DNA from: Mucilaginibacter_A sp965201005
GTDB lineage: Bacteria; Bacteroidota; Bacteroidia; Sphingobacteriales; Sphingobacteriaceae
Assembly (NCBI RefSeq): GCF_965201005.1
Contig: NZ_OZ241747.1
Location: 2,852,001 to 2,916,000, forward strand
DNA: 64,000 nt
Direction: 5' to 3'
The position numbers were made by a program, and so were the translations under genes. Shown piece by piece: positions 50,729 to 60,834 of this stretch. Position 1 is the stretch's first letter; the number at the start of each line of letters is the position of its first letter. The notes beneath the pieces were generated by a model, which did not search any database, was not told the DNA's origin, and saw only the letters and a list, made by a program, of their open reading frames with translations.

Positions 50729-53700
50729 CTACATTACCTTCTTTTTACTTTGCTGATATTCTGTTGGCGTGGCACCAAACTGTTTTAAAAAGTTCCTTCC
50801 CAGGTGCGATTGCGAACTGTAACCAACCATATCGGCAACTTCATAAATTTTATAATGGCCTTCTTCCAGCAGTTTTGCGGCCACTTTTAACCGGCTGATG
50901 TTGATCAGTTCATTGATGGTCAGGCTGGAAATTGCTTTGATTTTTCGGTACAATGTTGGCTTGCTCATGTTCAGCAGGTTGGCCACCAGCTCCACATCCA
51001 TATCCGGGTTCTGGATGTTTTTGTAAATAACGGCATTCATTGTTTCTAAAAATTCTTCGTCGGATTGCGAATGGGCCATACTTTTGATATGTACCAGCGG
51101 CGAATTGGCAAAATACTCTTTGACTTTACTTCTGTTCATCAGTAGGTTAGCTATCTGAACTTCCAGAAATTCCGGTGAAAACGGTTTTTCAACATAGGCA
51201 TCGGCACCCACTTCCAAACCTTCAATTTTGTTTTGCATGGTGTTTTTAGCGGTCAGCAAAATTATTGGTACATGGCTATGGTCAAATCCGGTTTTTATTT
51301 TCCGGCACAATTCAAAGCCGTCAATGCCGGGCATCATCACATCGCTGATGATCAGGTCCGGGTTTTCCGTTTCCAAAACCTTTAACGCTTCGGCCCCGCT
51401 CTGTGCTTTTTTTACGGTATATTTTTCGGTCAAACCATCTGCAATAAAATCCAGTATTTCGGGATTGTCATCCACTAATAAAATTGTTTGTTTCATGGTC
51501 GGGGCATTTAGGGTTGTCCGGTTTGATAAATTGATCGTTTCATCTTCGTTGGGATACAGGTCAAATTCTTTTTCCTGATGAATGGGCAGCGTTAAAATAA
51601 AGGTGTTCATCTTCCTGTCCGGCTTTTTCAAAGCTAAAAAACCTTTGTGCAATTCGGCAAGCGAGCGCGAAAGCGACAGGCCGATACCGGTGCCAACATG
51701 TTTTTCGGTTTCCTTCAACCTAAAAAACGGCTCAAATATTTTTCCGCTCATTTCCGGTGGTATAATGTGCCCATCGTTCCTGATTTCAACAGAAAAAGTA
51801 CAACTATCCGAAGTGAAGGCCAGCAGTTCTATCTCAACCATTGTATCGGCATATTTAATGGCGTTGTTGAATAAATTGCTCAAAATTTTGTTAACAGCCT
51901 CAGTATCAATGTAAGCAAAAAGGGTTTCTGTTGGATATTTTAAAGAATAATCCAGGTTTCTTTGCTCGGTGATTGGTTTAAAGCTGATGAAAACATCTTC
52001 CAGCAACTCATTGATGTTTTGTTTAACGAAGTTGAGGTTGAACGTATTGGTTTCTGTTTTCCGGAAATCCAGCAACTGGTTGGTCAGATCAAGCAGCCGG
52101 TTGGTGTTTCTTTCCATAATTTTCAGGTTGTTCTGGATGTCGGGCACCAGTTCCGAGCGGCGGATCACTTTTTCCATCGGCCCTTTGATCAGCGTTAAAG
52201 GCGTGCGTATTTCGTGTGCCACATTGGTAAAAAACTCGATTTTGGCATTGTATATCTGCTTTTCCTTGTCGTTTTCCAGCAGTTCGATCAGGCGGTTGTT
52301 TTTTTCACGCGTTCTCCGGTGATAGCGTCTCACTGCATAAAAAAATGCCAGTAAAAGAAGCATCACATACACTAAATAAGCATAAACACTCGCCCAAAAA
52401 GGTGGCGAAATTTCAATTTCCAGCCGGGCTTCGCGGTCGTTCCAGCGGCCGTTATTGCCTGCGGCATTTACTATAAATGTATAATGGCCGGGCGAAAGCT
52501 GCGTAAAATATATTTTCCGGTTGGTTTTCAGGTACGTCCAGCGGTTGTCCAAACCCTGCATTTTGTACTTGTACTGTGTCATTTCCGGCGAAGAAAAATC
52601 CAGTGCGGCAAAATCCAAACTAAAAGATGACTGATCATGTTTCAGGTTGATTTGATGCGTGTAAAGGATGGATTTGCTTAACAACGGACTATGGTTAACC
52701 ATAATTTCCTTGTTAAAAACCTGCAAACCGGTGATGTAAACAGGTGCTTCAAAATTGTTCGGGCGAAAAGTGTCAGGGTTGAAACCGACCATGCCTTTTA
52801 CGCAGCCGAAATACATTGTTCCGTCTGCATCTTTAAAAGACGAGTTGTAATTAAACTGATCACTCAGTAAACCGCTGGCTTTGGTATAAATTTTCAGGTT
52901 ATGGTCGGCCAGGCTCAGGCTTACCAAACCGCGTGTTGTGCTGATCCACAGGTTTTTATGATCGTCTTCTTCTATCCTGAAAACAAAATTTCCGGGCAAA
53001 CCGCTGCTGGTGTCAAACCGGCGACAAATATTTTTCTGCGGATCATAAAGCCACAAACCCGAACCTTCTGTGGCAAACCAAAGCTGGTGCCGGCTGTCTT
53101 CAAACACATCGTTTATGGTGGTATTTTTCAATGCTTCTTTTATCGCATATTTTTTGGTGTCTTGCTTTGTTTTCAGGTTGAAGGAATGCACGCCATCATG
53201 CATCGTACCAATCCAAACATTGCCCTGATGATCTTCCGTAAGCGAAGAGATAAAATTATTGGCCAACAGGTTTTCGGTTACGTTAAAACTGCCGGTTTTG
53301 GGCTGATAGCTGTACAGCCCTCTGGAAGTGCCGACCAAAATCAAACCTGTTTTGGTTTTAAGAAAACACACCACAAAATTGCTTTTCAGTTCGTTGGGCT
53401 GCGGACCGGCGAAAAAACGACGTATAATTTTGCCGGAAGCAATGTTCATGATATCCAAACCACGATCAAACGTCCCCACAAACAGGTTTTCGCCATCGGC
53501 CAGCAAACCCTGGATGTTGCTGTTTGACAAGCTGTTTTTACCGCCCGGATTGTAGTGCGTCCAGGTTTTCTGGTCGGCACTTAATTTATTGAGGCCGTTG
53601 TCTTCCGTACCAACCCACAAATTGCCGTACTGGTCTTTGCAGATTTCGCGCACCACGTTCCCCATCAGCGCGTTCTTGTCTGTCCGCGGATAGAATTTAT

Positions 53701-54727
53701 TAAAGGCAGAATACTGTTTCGGATAATAATTTAAGCCGCCAAAATATGTGCCTGCCCAAATACCGTCTTCTGCATCTTTAAAAAGCGTGTAAACGGCATT
53801 GTCAGACAAGGAATACGGATCGTTGTACTGCTTGTTTAAGTTGCTAAAGGTGCCGTTTTGAGTGTTGTAGATAAAAATGCCGGATTCTGTGGCAATCCAA
53901 TATTCATGATCATTGACCTTTAAAAAATCCCTGACAAATATTTCTGTTTTGTTTTTGTTGTAAGTGAGCACATCCTGATAAGTGCCTGTTTTTATATCAA
54001 AAATCTTAAAGCCTTGTGCAGAAGTTCCGATAAAGATTTTTTGATCTGATGTGCTGTAGATTTTCTCGATATAATCGGAAGAAACCTTTTTTGAATGTGC
54101 AAAAACATTAACAGAGGTAAAGGTTTTCGTTTCAGGGTTCAGCTTTTCCAGCGTTCCTCCGGTTGATGAAACCCAGATTTCCCCTGTGTTGCCAATGGTG
54201 ATACTGGTTGCGTCAAACCGTTGAAAAGGTTTATAACTGATCAACTTGCCGCTGATTTTTTGGTAGCTAAAAACAGTATTGTTGCCCACAAACCAGCAGT
54301 TGCCGTATTTATCATTTACAATACACCTTACCTCATTGGCCGATGCTGTTTTTATTGGTATAAAACTCTCGTCCTGGGCGTTGTAATTGTAAATACCTGC
54401 TGCAGTGCCAATCCATAAAATACCCTTTTTGTCGAGATAAAGTGTTTGGATAAAATTATTGCCGATGCTTTTTTTGTTGCCGTTATCGTGCCGGAAAGTT
54501 TTAAAAGTATAGCCGTCAAACCGGTTTAAACCATCCTTGGTGCCAAACCACAAAAAGCCCTGTTTATCCTGAACGCAGGCATAAACCGTGTTGTTGGACA
54601 ATCCGTTTTCTACCTGGTAATGCTTAAAATAATAAGGCTGCCCAAGGCAAAATTTAACAGATAAAAACAGTAATAAACTATATAATCGTGTAGGTTTCAA
54701 AGTGGTTTGCAGCACAAATATATCCAA
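50729..54727 (-). CDS. Hybrid two-component regulator (HTCS) of the polysaccharide locus
   Basis: 1332 residues in one chain: signal segment, about 14 Reg_prop beta-propeller repeats (GLSNNTVYACVQDKQGFLWFG and the like, residues about 40-690), a Y_Y_Y domain (about 700-770), a membrane helix (YAYLVYVMLLLLAFFYAV near 786), HisKA (TNVAHEIRTPLTLIKG near 840, with the phospho-His), HATPase (GTGIGLSLSRSLAEL), a receiver (ILLVDDNPEILD, phospho-Asp in ISDVMMPG near 1130) and an AraC DNA-binding end. It senses a glycan fragment in the periplasm and activates the divergent susC operon. Four motif copies lie in it. Confidence 0.95.
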   Translation of the reverse strand: MDIFVLQTTLKPTRLYSLLLFLSVKFCLGQPYYFKHYQVENGLSNNTVYACVQDKQGFLWFGTKDGLNRFDGYTFKTFRHDNGNKKSIGNNFIQTLYLDKKGILWIGTAAGIYNYNAQDESFIPIKTASANEVRCIVNDKYGNCWFVGNNTVFSYQKISGKLISYKPFQRFDATSITIGNTGEIWVSSTGGTLEKLNPETKTFTSVNVFAHSKKVSSDYIEKIYSTSDQKIFIGTSAQGFKIFDIKTGTYQDVLTYNKNKTEIFVRDFLKVNDHEYWIATESGIFIYNTQNGTFSNLNKQYNDPYSLSDNAVYTLFKDAEDGIWAGTYFGGLNYYPKQYSAFNKFYPRTDKNALMGNVVREICKDQYGNLWVGTEDNGLNKLSADQKTWTHYNPGGKNSLSNSNIQGLLADGENLFVGTFDRGLDIMNIASGKIIRRFFAGPQPNELKSNFVVCFLKTKTGLILVGTSRGLYSYQPKTGSFNVTENLLANNFISSLTEDHQGNVWIGTMHDGVHSFNLKTKQDTKKYAIKEALKNTTINDVFEDSRHQLWFATEGSGLWLYDPQKNICRRFDTSSGLPGNFVFRIEEDDHKNLWISTTRGLVSLSLADHNLKIYTKASGLLSDQFNYNSSFKDADGTMYFGCVKGMVGFNPDTFRPNNFEAPVYITGLQVFNKEIMVNHSPLLSKSILYTHQINLKHDQSSFSLDFAALDFSSPEMTQYKYKMQGLDNRWTYLKTNRKIYFTQLSPGHYTFIVNAAGNNGRWNDREARLEIEISPPFWASVYAYLVYVMLLLLAFFYAVRRYHRRTREKNNRLIELLENDKEKQIYNAKIEFFTNVAHEIRTPLTLIKGPMEKVIRRSELVPDIQNNLKIMERNTNRLLDLTNQLLDFRKTETNTFNLNFVKQNINELLEDVFISFKPITEQRNLDYSLKYPTETLFAYIDTEAVNKILSNLFNNAIKYADTMVEIELLAFTSDSCTFSVEIRNDGHIIPPEMSGKIFEPFFRLKETEKHVGTGIGLSLSRSLAELHKGFLALKKPDRKMNTFILTLPIHQEKEFDLYPNEDETINLSNRTTLNAPTMKQTILLVDDNPEILDFIADGLTEKYTVKKAQSGAEALKVLETENPDLIISDVMMPGIDGFELCRKIKTGFDHSHVPIILLTAKNTMQNKIEGLEVGADAYVEKPFSPEFLEVQIANLLMNRSKVKEYFANSPLVHIKSMAHSQSDEEFLETMNAVIYKNIQNPDMDVELVANLLNMSKPTLYRKIKAISSLTINELINISRLKVAAKLLEEGHYKIYEVADMVGYSSQSHLGRNFLKQFGATPTEYQQSKKKVM

Positions 54728-54882
54728 TAGTTAAATTATCTGTAATGAAAATGATACATTTTAACTAACAATTGATAGCATTTAGCTAATCATCTGCATA
54801 AAAACCTTATTTCTTTACAGAATATTTTAGAAGTGTTAACTTAACATTTATAGAATACTACTTAACCAATTATTTATCATTT
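54728..54882. promoter_or_regulatory. Divergent regulator/susC intergenic region
   Basis: 155 bp, very AT-rich, between the HTCS start and the susC start. No convincing TAnnTTTG box could be placed; no motif copy is present. The regulator's own target is expected here but no dyad stands out. Confidence 0.3.
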
Positions 54883-57800
54883 ATGAAAAAAGTTTTACTT
54901 CTTAAACAGGAAGGCAGGCCCTTCCTGAAATGGAAACCCATCCGAAAAGGGCTTAGCGGAACTTTAGCTTTCCTTTCCATCCTGGTCTGCTTATTTAGCC
55001 CGGCTTCGTTATTTGCCCAAACCAAGCAAACAGTAAGCGGAACAGTAACAGACGACAAAGGGCAGTTATTAGTTGGCGTTGGGGTTAGGGTCAAGAACAC
55101 CAATACCGGTACTTCTACCGATGTTCAGGGTAAATTTAAAATCACCTTAACCGATGCTAACAGAATATTGGTGTTCAGTTACCTTGGTTTTAGCGGCCAG
55201 GAAATCCCTGTAAGCGGCAAAAGCACTATCAATGTAAAATTACAAGCCACAAATTCTACTTTGCAGGAAGTGGTGGTTACAGGTTACGGCACGCAGAAAC
55301 GGGAATCCATTACAGGTGCCATTTCGAGTGTGACCAGCAAGGATATTGACCGAGTACACGGCGGTTCTACAGTTAGTACCGGCCTGGCCGGTAAGCTGCC
55401 CGGCGTAACTTTCAGGCAGGCAGAAGGACGCCCCGGTGCATCTGCCAGCATCCAGATCCGTAATATGGGCACACCGCTTTATGTTATTGATGGTGTTCAG
55501 CAAGACGAAGGCCAGTTTAACAATCTTGCGCCAAACGATGTGGAAAGCATTACCGTTTTAAAGGATGCATCTGCAGCGATATATGGTGTGCGTGCAGGAA
55601 ACGGTGTGGTGGTTGTAACCACCAAAAGAGGTTCCGGCGAAAGCAGGATCAATGTGGATTCTTATCTGGGCTTTCAGTATTGGGACCGTTTCCCCAACGT
55701 GCTAACCAACTCTTATGATTATATGAAAGCCCTGGCAGCAGCCCAGGTGGTTACCAACGGCAGTACAGCGATAACACCCGCCGAGTTGGATAAATATAAA
55801 CAAGGCACACAGGTTGGCTATCAGAGTTTTAACTGGAAACCTTTTGTTTTGGCCAATAAAGGTGCCCCGTTAAATTCGTTCCATGGCGATATTACAGGCG
55901 GAACCGACCGGGTTAATTATTATGTGGCCGGAACTACCTTATATCAAAATGACGAAGCCGGTTCTGAATATAATTACCGCCGTACGAATATTCAATCCAA
56001 TGTGCGGGCCAAAGTAGCATCCGGACTGACCGTTAACATGAACATTAACGGACGGGTGGAAACCCGTGAAAACCCGGGCGTGCCCGGAGGTGATGATTAT
56101 TTTTTGGCAAGGCTGGGTATTTTGGAAAATACACCTTTAGACAGGCCTTATGCAAACGATAACCCGGATTATTTAAGGGACAACGGCCCGCATACGGAAG
56201 CTAACTATGCGTTCCTGAATAAAAAAATTGCAGGTGTGTATCATCAGGACTGGCGGGTATTGCAGGCAAATTTTGGTGTTGAGTACGAAATCCCGAAAAT
56301 AAAAGGACTGGTTGCAAAATATAACTATTCTTATTATATCGCCGATGAACTGTTAAACAACCACGAGTACACTTATAATGCTTACACTTATAACCAAGGC
56401 ACAAAGAATTATGACATTACACACTCGGTTACCAATCCCTGGAGAGAGCGTGAACAACGTAAAGAATTGAATATCACTACTCAGTTTCAGTTAAATTACA
56501 ATAATTCTTTTGGTAAAAGTACGGTTGGCGGAACCTTTGTTGCAGAACGTATCCACTTACAGCATTTAAGGAACTGGCTTCATGCAAGCCCGATATCAAA
56601 TAATTTACCTTTGATCTATTTACCAACTGTGGATACCTATCAGGACAATGATGATTCTGAAGCACGTATTGGTTATGTTGCTCGTTTAAACTACAATTAC
56701 GATAATAAATATTATTTGGAAGCATCAGGCAGAAGGGATGCATCCTATCTGTTTGACCCTGCGCATCGCGTAGGTTATTTTCCGGGTGTGTCCATCGGAT
56801 GGAGGATTACTCAGGAAGGTTTTATGAAGAACCTGCTGGGTGATAAAGGCATACTTACGGACTTAAAATTCAGGGGATCATACGGTGTGTTAGGGGATGA
56901 CAGAAACCCTGATCCGAATGCTCCAAGAGATGTTTATGGAAATATCCCACCAATTGTTGGTACTTACGCTTACCTTCCCGGCTATAATTATAATACAGGT
57001 GCTGCCGGCAATATTGCTATCCTGGATGGCAATGCAGTTTCTACCTCCCAAAACAAAGGTGTTCCGATTAGTACAGTGAGCTGGTTAAGGAATAAAATAC
57101 TGGATGTTGGTGCTGATTTCAGTATGTTTGGCAGCCACTTAAACGGTAGTATCGATTATTTTAACAGGTCTCGTACTGGTTTGGTTGGCACAAACTTCAG
57201 CGTAGTTTTACCGCAGGAAACAGGATATAGCCTGCCGGGTATTAATGAAAACAGTGATTCGCAGCGCGGCGGTGAAATTTCGCTGGCTTACAATAACAAA
57301 GTAGGGGCTTTAACTTATAATGTAGGCGGAAACGTTTCTTATAGCCGTCATTATACCAATATCAATATAACAGCACCTTTTGGCAATTCTTTAGATCAAT
57401 ATCGCAATTCCGGGGTGAACCGATTGGCTAATATCAACTGGGGCTATCAGGTTATCGGTCAATTTACCTCAGTTGACCAAATCAATGGATATAAAGTTAA
57501 TGAAGACGGTAAGGGCAACAGTTCAGTTTTACCAGGCGATTTAATTTATAAAGACCAGAATGGAGATGGGAAAATAGACGGAAACGACCAGCGTCCTATT
57601 GGTTATGGTACCAATGCTCAGCCAAACCTTAACTTAGGGCTTACTTTTGGGGCTGCTTATAAAGGCTTTGATTTTCATGCCGACTTTTCCGGTGGGTCCG
57701 GTTATTCCTGGGAACAAAACTATGAGGCAAGATGGGCTTTCCAGAACAACGGTAACCTGAACACCATTTTCCAGGATAGCTGGCATCTAAATGACCCTTA

Positions 57801-58131
57801 TAATTTAAACAGTGGCTGGGTTGAAGGTAAATATCCGGTAAACAGAAATAACGTAGGGGGCAACCATTACGATTATAATGCCAACTCCTCCTTCTGGGTA
57901 CATAATGTTAAATATATCAGGGCAAGGACAATTGAATTAGGTTATTCGTTGCCTGCTGCATTATTAAGCAAGGTTAAAGTAAAAAGAGCCAGGTTTTATG
58001 CCAACGTTTATAACTTGTTTTCGATTGATAATCTGCATGAATACGGGATAGACCCGGAAATTAGTGACAATAACGGATTGCAGACACCGCAAAACAGGGT
58101 TTATAACTTTGGGGTTAATTTAACCTTCTAA
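54883..58131 (+). CDS. SusC/RagA family TonB-linked outer membrane protein
   Basis: 1082 residues. After the signal peptide (LSILVCLFSPASLFAQ) come a carboxypeptidase-D-regulatory domain (TVSGTVTDDKGQLLVGVGV, about 50-130), a TonB box (LQEVVVTGYGTQKRESITGA), the plug (GLAGKLPGVTFRQAEGRPG, LYVIDGVQ, VLKDASAAIYGVRAGNGVVVVTTKRG) and the barrel ending NRVYNFGVNLTF. It is the transport half of a SusCD glycan importer; the SusD partner follows 19 bp later. No dispersed motif is present within it. Confidence 0.95.
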   Translation: MKKVLLLKQEGRPFLKWKPIRKGLSGTLAFLSILVCLFSPASLFAQTKQTVSGTVTDDKGQLLVGVGVRVKNTNTGTSTDVQGKFKITLTDANRILVFSYLGFSGQEIPVSGKSTINVKLQATNSTLQEVVVTGYGTQKRESITGAISSVTSKDIDRVHGGSTVSTGLAGKLPGVTFRQAEGRPGASASIQIRNMGTPLYVIDGVQQDEGQFNNLAPNDVESITVLKDASAAIYGVRAGNGVVVVTTKRGSGESRINVDSYLGFQYWDRFPNVLTNSYDYMKALAAAQVVTNGSTAITPAELDKYKQGTQVGYQSFNWKPFVLANKGAPLNSFHGDITGGTDRVNYYVAGTTLYQNDEAGSEYNYRRTNIQSNVRAKVASGLTVNMNINGRVETRENPGVPGGDDYFLARLGILENTPLDRPYANDNPDYLRDNGPHTEANYAFLNKKIAGVYHQDWRVLQANFGVEYEIPKIKGLVAKYNYSYYIADELLNNHEYTYNAYTYNQGTKNYDITHSVTNPWREREQRKELNITTQFQLNYNNSFGKSTVGGTFVAERIHLQHLRNWLHASPISNNLPLIYLPTVDTYQDNDDSEARIGYVARLNYNYDNKYYLEASGRRDASYLFDPAHRVGYFPGVSIGWRITQEGFMKNLLGDKGILTDLKFRGSYGVLGDDRNPDPNAPRDVYGNIPPIVGTYAYLPGYNYNTGAAGNIAILDGNAVSTSQNKGVPISTVSWLRNKILDVGADFSMFGSHLNGSIDYFNRSRTGLVGTNFSVVLPQETGYSLPGINENSDSQRGGEISLAYNNKVGALTYNVGGNVSYSRHYTNINITAPFGNSLDQYRNSGVNRLANINWGYQVIGQFTSVDQINGYKVNEDGKGNSSVLPGDLIYKDQNGDGKIDGNDQRPIGYGTNAQPNLNLGLTFGAAYKGFDFHADFSGGSGYSWEQNYEARWAFQNNGNLNTIFQDSWHLNDPYNLNSGWVEGKYPVNRNNVGGNHYDYNANSSFWVHNVKYIRARTIELGYSLPAALLSKVKVKRARFYANVYNLFSIDNLHEYGIDPEISDNNGLQTPQNRVYNFGVNLTF

Positions 58132-58150
58132 AAAAATTTTATTCAAATAT

Positions 58151-60061
58151 TTGATGAAAAAGATATTAGCAATAGGCATTGTTTCTACACTTTTAAGTAT
58201 AGGATCATGCAAAAAAGACAGTGATTTTTTAAATGTACCACCAAAATCGGTTATCACTACAGACATAGCATTTTCGGACCCGGCGTTAGTATTGTCAGCT
58301 ATAGGTGATCTTTACAACAGGCAGGTTGATTTTTCCAGCCTGGATGATGGCTGGCGAACTTTTGCAGATTTTGGGGAATCATTTCCTTCTGATAACGGCT
58401 CTTATGATATAGTTCAGAATCGTACTTGGAATTACGGTTCATGGGCAATATGGGATTATGGTTACATACGCGATATGAATATTTTTATCGACAATGTAAC
58501 TGCTTCAACCAAGTTGCTTCCTGCTGATAAAACCCGCTTTCTGGCAGAAGGGCGTTTTTTACGTGCCAATTATTATTTTGAACTGGTTAAAAGGATGGGC
58601 GGTGTCCCGCTGATCACCAAAACCTTGACTTATGATAACGGCGGTTCTGTAAGCAGTTTACTTACCCCACGGGCAAAAGAATCTGATGTATATGATTTTA
58701 TAATCAGTGAAGCCGAGGCCATCAAAGGCTCTTTACCTTCCGATCCGTCCGAAAAATCAAGGGCAACACAGGCAGCAGCCCTGGCCATGGAAGCACGGGC
58801 AGCCTTATACGCAGGCTCTATTGCCAAGTATGGTGCCAAAACCCCGCAGGTTTCACTTCCGGGCGGCGAGGTTGGTATCCCGGCAAGTATGGCAGCAGGT
58901 TATTATACCAAGGCTTTAACAGCAGCAAAAGCTATTATTTCCGGCACTGCCGGAGGCTATAAACTGTACCAGGTGCTTCCAAACCTGTCTGACAATTTTG
59001 CAGCGGTTTTTTTAGATAAAAGTTCTGTTAACCAGGAATCGATTTGGGTAGAAGATTTTAAAGCACTGGCAGGTAAAACCCATGGGTTTACAACGAGTGA
59101 TCAGCCATATTCTGTTTCAGATGAAGCTACAGATGCCGGCCGTTTAGACCCTTCCTTAAATTTAGTTGAATCTTTTGAAAAACTGGACAATACTTTTGCC
59201 CCGATACCCACAAAAGATGCTTCCGGGAATCAAATTTATTATACCGACCAGCAAGACCCTTTTGCAGGCAGGGACGCCAGGCTGGCAGGCACCGTAATGT
59301 TGCCTCACTTTTTTTGGAAAACAGCCTTTATTGATATTTGGGGTGGTTATCTCCTTCCGAATGGAAACATCATCAGCAGTGATGATGCAACACATTTAAC
59401 TACCCTGCCCGGAGGTTCTGCACAGGTGCAGGTCGTTGGAAAAGACGGCCCTACCCCTACCGGCGAACCGCTTAGAACCCAAACCGGTTTTTACATCCGT
59501 AAATACTTAGACCCGGCAACAGGTTCAGGCCGCAGAGGGCGTGGCAGTGATGTCAACTTCATCCGTTATCGTTATGGCGAAGTGCTGTTAAATGCTGCCG
59601 AGGCTTCTGCAGAATTGGGTGATTTTGCAACTGCATCAACCTACATCAATCAGGTACGTGCAAGGGCTGGTTTAACCATACCTTTAGTTTTGACCACAGC
59701 AAATTATTTTGACCGGATTGTGCATGAGCGCCGTGCAGAGCTTTCTTTTGAAGGACATATTTTATTTGATATGAAACGCTGGAGAATAGCCACACAAGTT
59801 TGGGACGGTAACACAGAATCATTGGCAGATTTGACCAGTAACATCGGTTCTGCCACAAAAAGAAATACACAGCCCTGGGGTTTGTATCCTTACAAATACT
59901 ATAACCCGGGCGGGGCAAATGATGGCAAATGGGTTTTTAGAGAAGTTCTGCCATCAAACGTAACAGGTGTACTTAATTTCAGGCTTGGTAATTATTATTC
60001 TCAAATTAATGACGGGATTATTTCTGCCAACCCTAAAATTATCAGACAACCTAACCAATAA
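58151..60061 (+). CDS. SusD/RagB family glycan-binding lipoprotein
   Basis: 636 residues. A lipobox (LLSIGSCKKD), an N-terminal SusD-like region (DFLNVPPKSVITTDIAFSDP) with TPR-like helices, and the C-terminal RagB/SusD block (NFIRYRYGEVLLNAAEASAELGD, INQVRARAGL, RRAELSFEGHILFDMKRWR) fix the family. It caps SusC on the cell surface and binds the oligosaccharide. Longer than SusD itself; a larger glycan is likely. Confidence 0.95.
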   Translation: MMKKILAIGIVSTLLSIGSCKKDSDFLNVPPKSVITTDIAFSDPALVLSAIGDLYNRQVDFSSLDDGWRTFADFGESFPSDNGSYDIVQNRTWNYGSWAIWDYGYIRDMNIFIDNVTASTKLLPADKTRFLAEGRFLRANYYFELVKRMGGVPLITKTLTYDNGGSVSSLLTPRAKESDVYDFIISEAEAIKGSLPSDPSEKSRATQAAALAMEARAALYAGSIAKYGAKTPQVSLPGGEVGIPASMAAGYYTKALTAAKAIISGTAGGYKLYQVLPNLSDNFAAVFLDKSSVNQESIWVEDFKALAGKTHGFTTSDQPYSVSDEATDAGRLDPSLNLVESFEKLDNTFAPIPTKDASGNQIYYTDQQDPFAGRDARLAGTVMLPHFFWKTAFIDIWGGYLLPNGNIISSDDATHLTTLPGGSAQVQVVGKDGPTPTGEPLRTQTGFYIRKYLDPATGSGRRGRGSDVNFIRYRYGEVLLNAAEASAELGDFATASTYINQVRARAGLTIPLVLTTANYFDRIVHERRAELSFEGHILFDMKRWRIATQVWDGNTESLADLTSNIGSATKRNTQPWGLYPYKYYNPGGANDGKWVFREVLPSNVTGVLNFRLGNYYSQINDGIISANPKIIRQPNQ

Positions 60062-60085
60062 TTTATAATATTTTAATTAGAAATT

Positions 60086-60787
60086 ATGAAAATCAAATTT
60101 CATCATACCCTCATACTTTCCCTTATGCTGTTGAGTACAGCATGTAAATTGGATAATTTTAGTCCGCCGTCGGTTACTTTAAAAGGGCAATTAATGTACA
60201 AAGGCACTCCGGTTAATGTTGAATACAACCAGGTCCCTTTTCAAATTTTCCAATCAGGCTTTAAAGGAAACACGCCTATATCCGGAACTTTTGATCAGGA
60301 CGGGACTTACTCTGTACTGACTTTTAACGGCAATTATAAATTTACGATACCAGGTGGTCAGGGCCCTTTTCAATGGAAAGAACTTCCTTCCGGTGGCAGG
60401 GACAGTATAGCGATTAATCTTAGTGGCGATCAAACTGTTAATATTGAAGTTACCCCTTATTATATGATCCGAAATGCACAGCTGGCAGCTTCTGCGGGTA
60501 ATGTAACGGCTAAGTTCAGCATAGAAAAAGTTATTACCGATGCTACGGCCAAAAACATACAAACGGTAAGTCTTTTTGTGAACAAAACCCAATTTACATC
60601 AGCAGCAGACCATGCCGCAGAAGCAGATCTGGCCGGAACGGCAATTACCGACCCAACTAATGTAAATTTAAGCGTTGCCATTCCTAAATTTACGGTAACC
60701 CAAAATTATGTTTATGCGCGTGTAGGCATCAGGATAGCAGGTGTAGAAGACATGATATTTTCCCCTGTACAAAAAATCAGTTACTAA
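60086..60787 (+). CDS. DUF3823-like lipoprotein of the Sus operon
   Basis: 233 residues with a lipobox (LMLLSTACKLDN). The first domain (VTLKGQLMYKGTPVNVEYNQVPFQIF, QSGFKGNTPISGTFDQDGTYSVL) is the carboxypeptidase-like fold of DUF3823, and the second (TPYYMIRNAQLAASAGNVTAKFSI) a further beta sandwich. In other loci DUF3823 proteins follow SusD and are surface glycan-binding accessories. It ends the susC-susD-DUF3823 run; a terminator follows. Confidence 0.85.
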   Translation: MKIKFHHTLILSLMLLSTACKLDNFSPPSVTLKGQLMYKGTPVNVEYNQVPFQIFQSGFKGNTPISGTFDQDGTYSVLTFNGNYKFTIPGGQGPFQWKELPSGGRDSIAINLSGDQTVNIEVTPYYMIRNAQLAASAGNVTAKFSIEKVITDATAKNIQTVSLFVNKTQFTSAADHAAEADLAGTAITDPTNVNLSVAIPKFTVTQNYVYARVGIRIAGVEDMIFSPVQKISY

Positions 60788-60800
60788 AAACCTTATTGCC

Positions 60801-60834
60801 AGGGGCCAATCTTTAACAGGCTGGCCCCTTTTTT
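60801..60834 (+). terminator. Rho-independent terminator of the susCD operon
   Basis: AGGGGCCA / TGGCCCCT with a 13-nt loop and a run of T. Confidence 0.85.

Noticed and set aside
52901..53527. Plus-strand open frame opposite the HTCS propeller region
   Set aside because: Antisense shadow of the regulator; no start context or family match.
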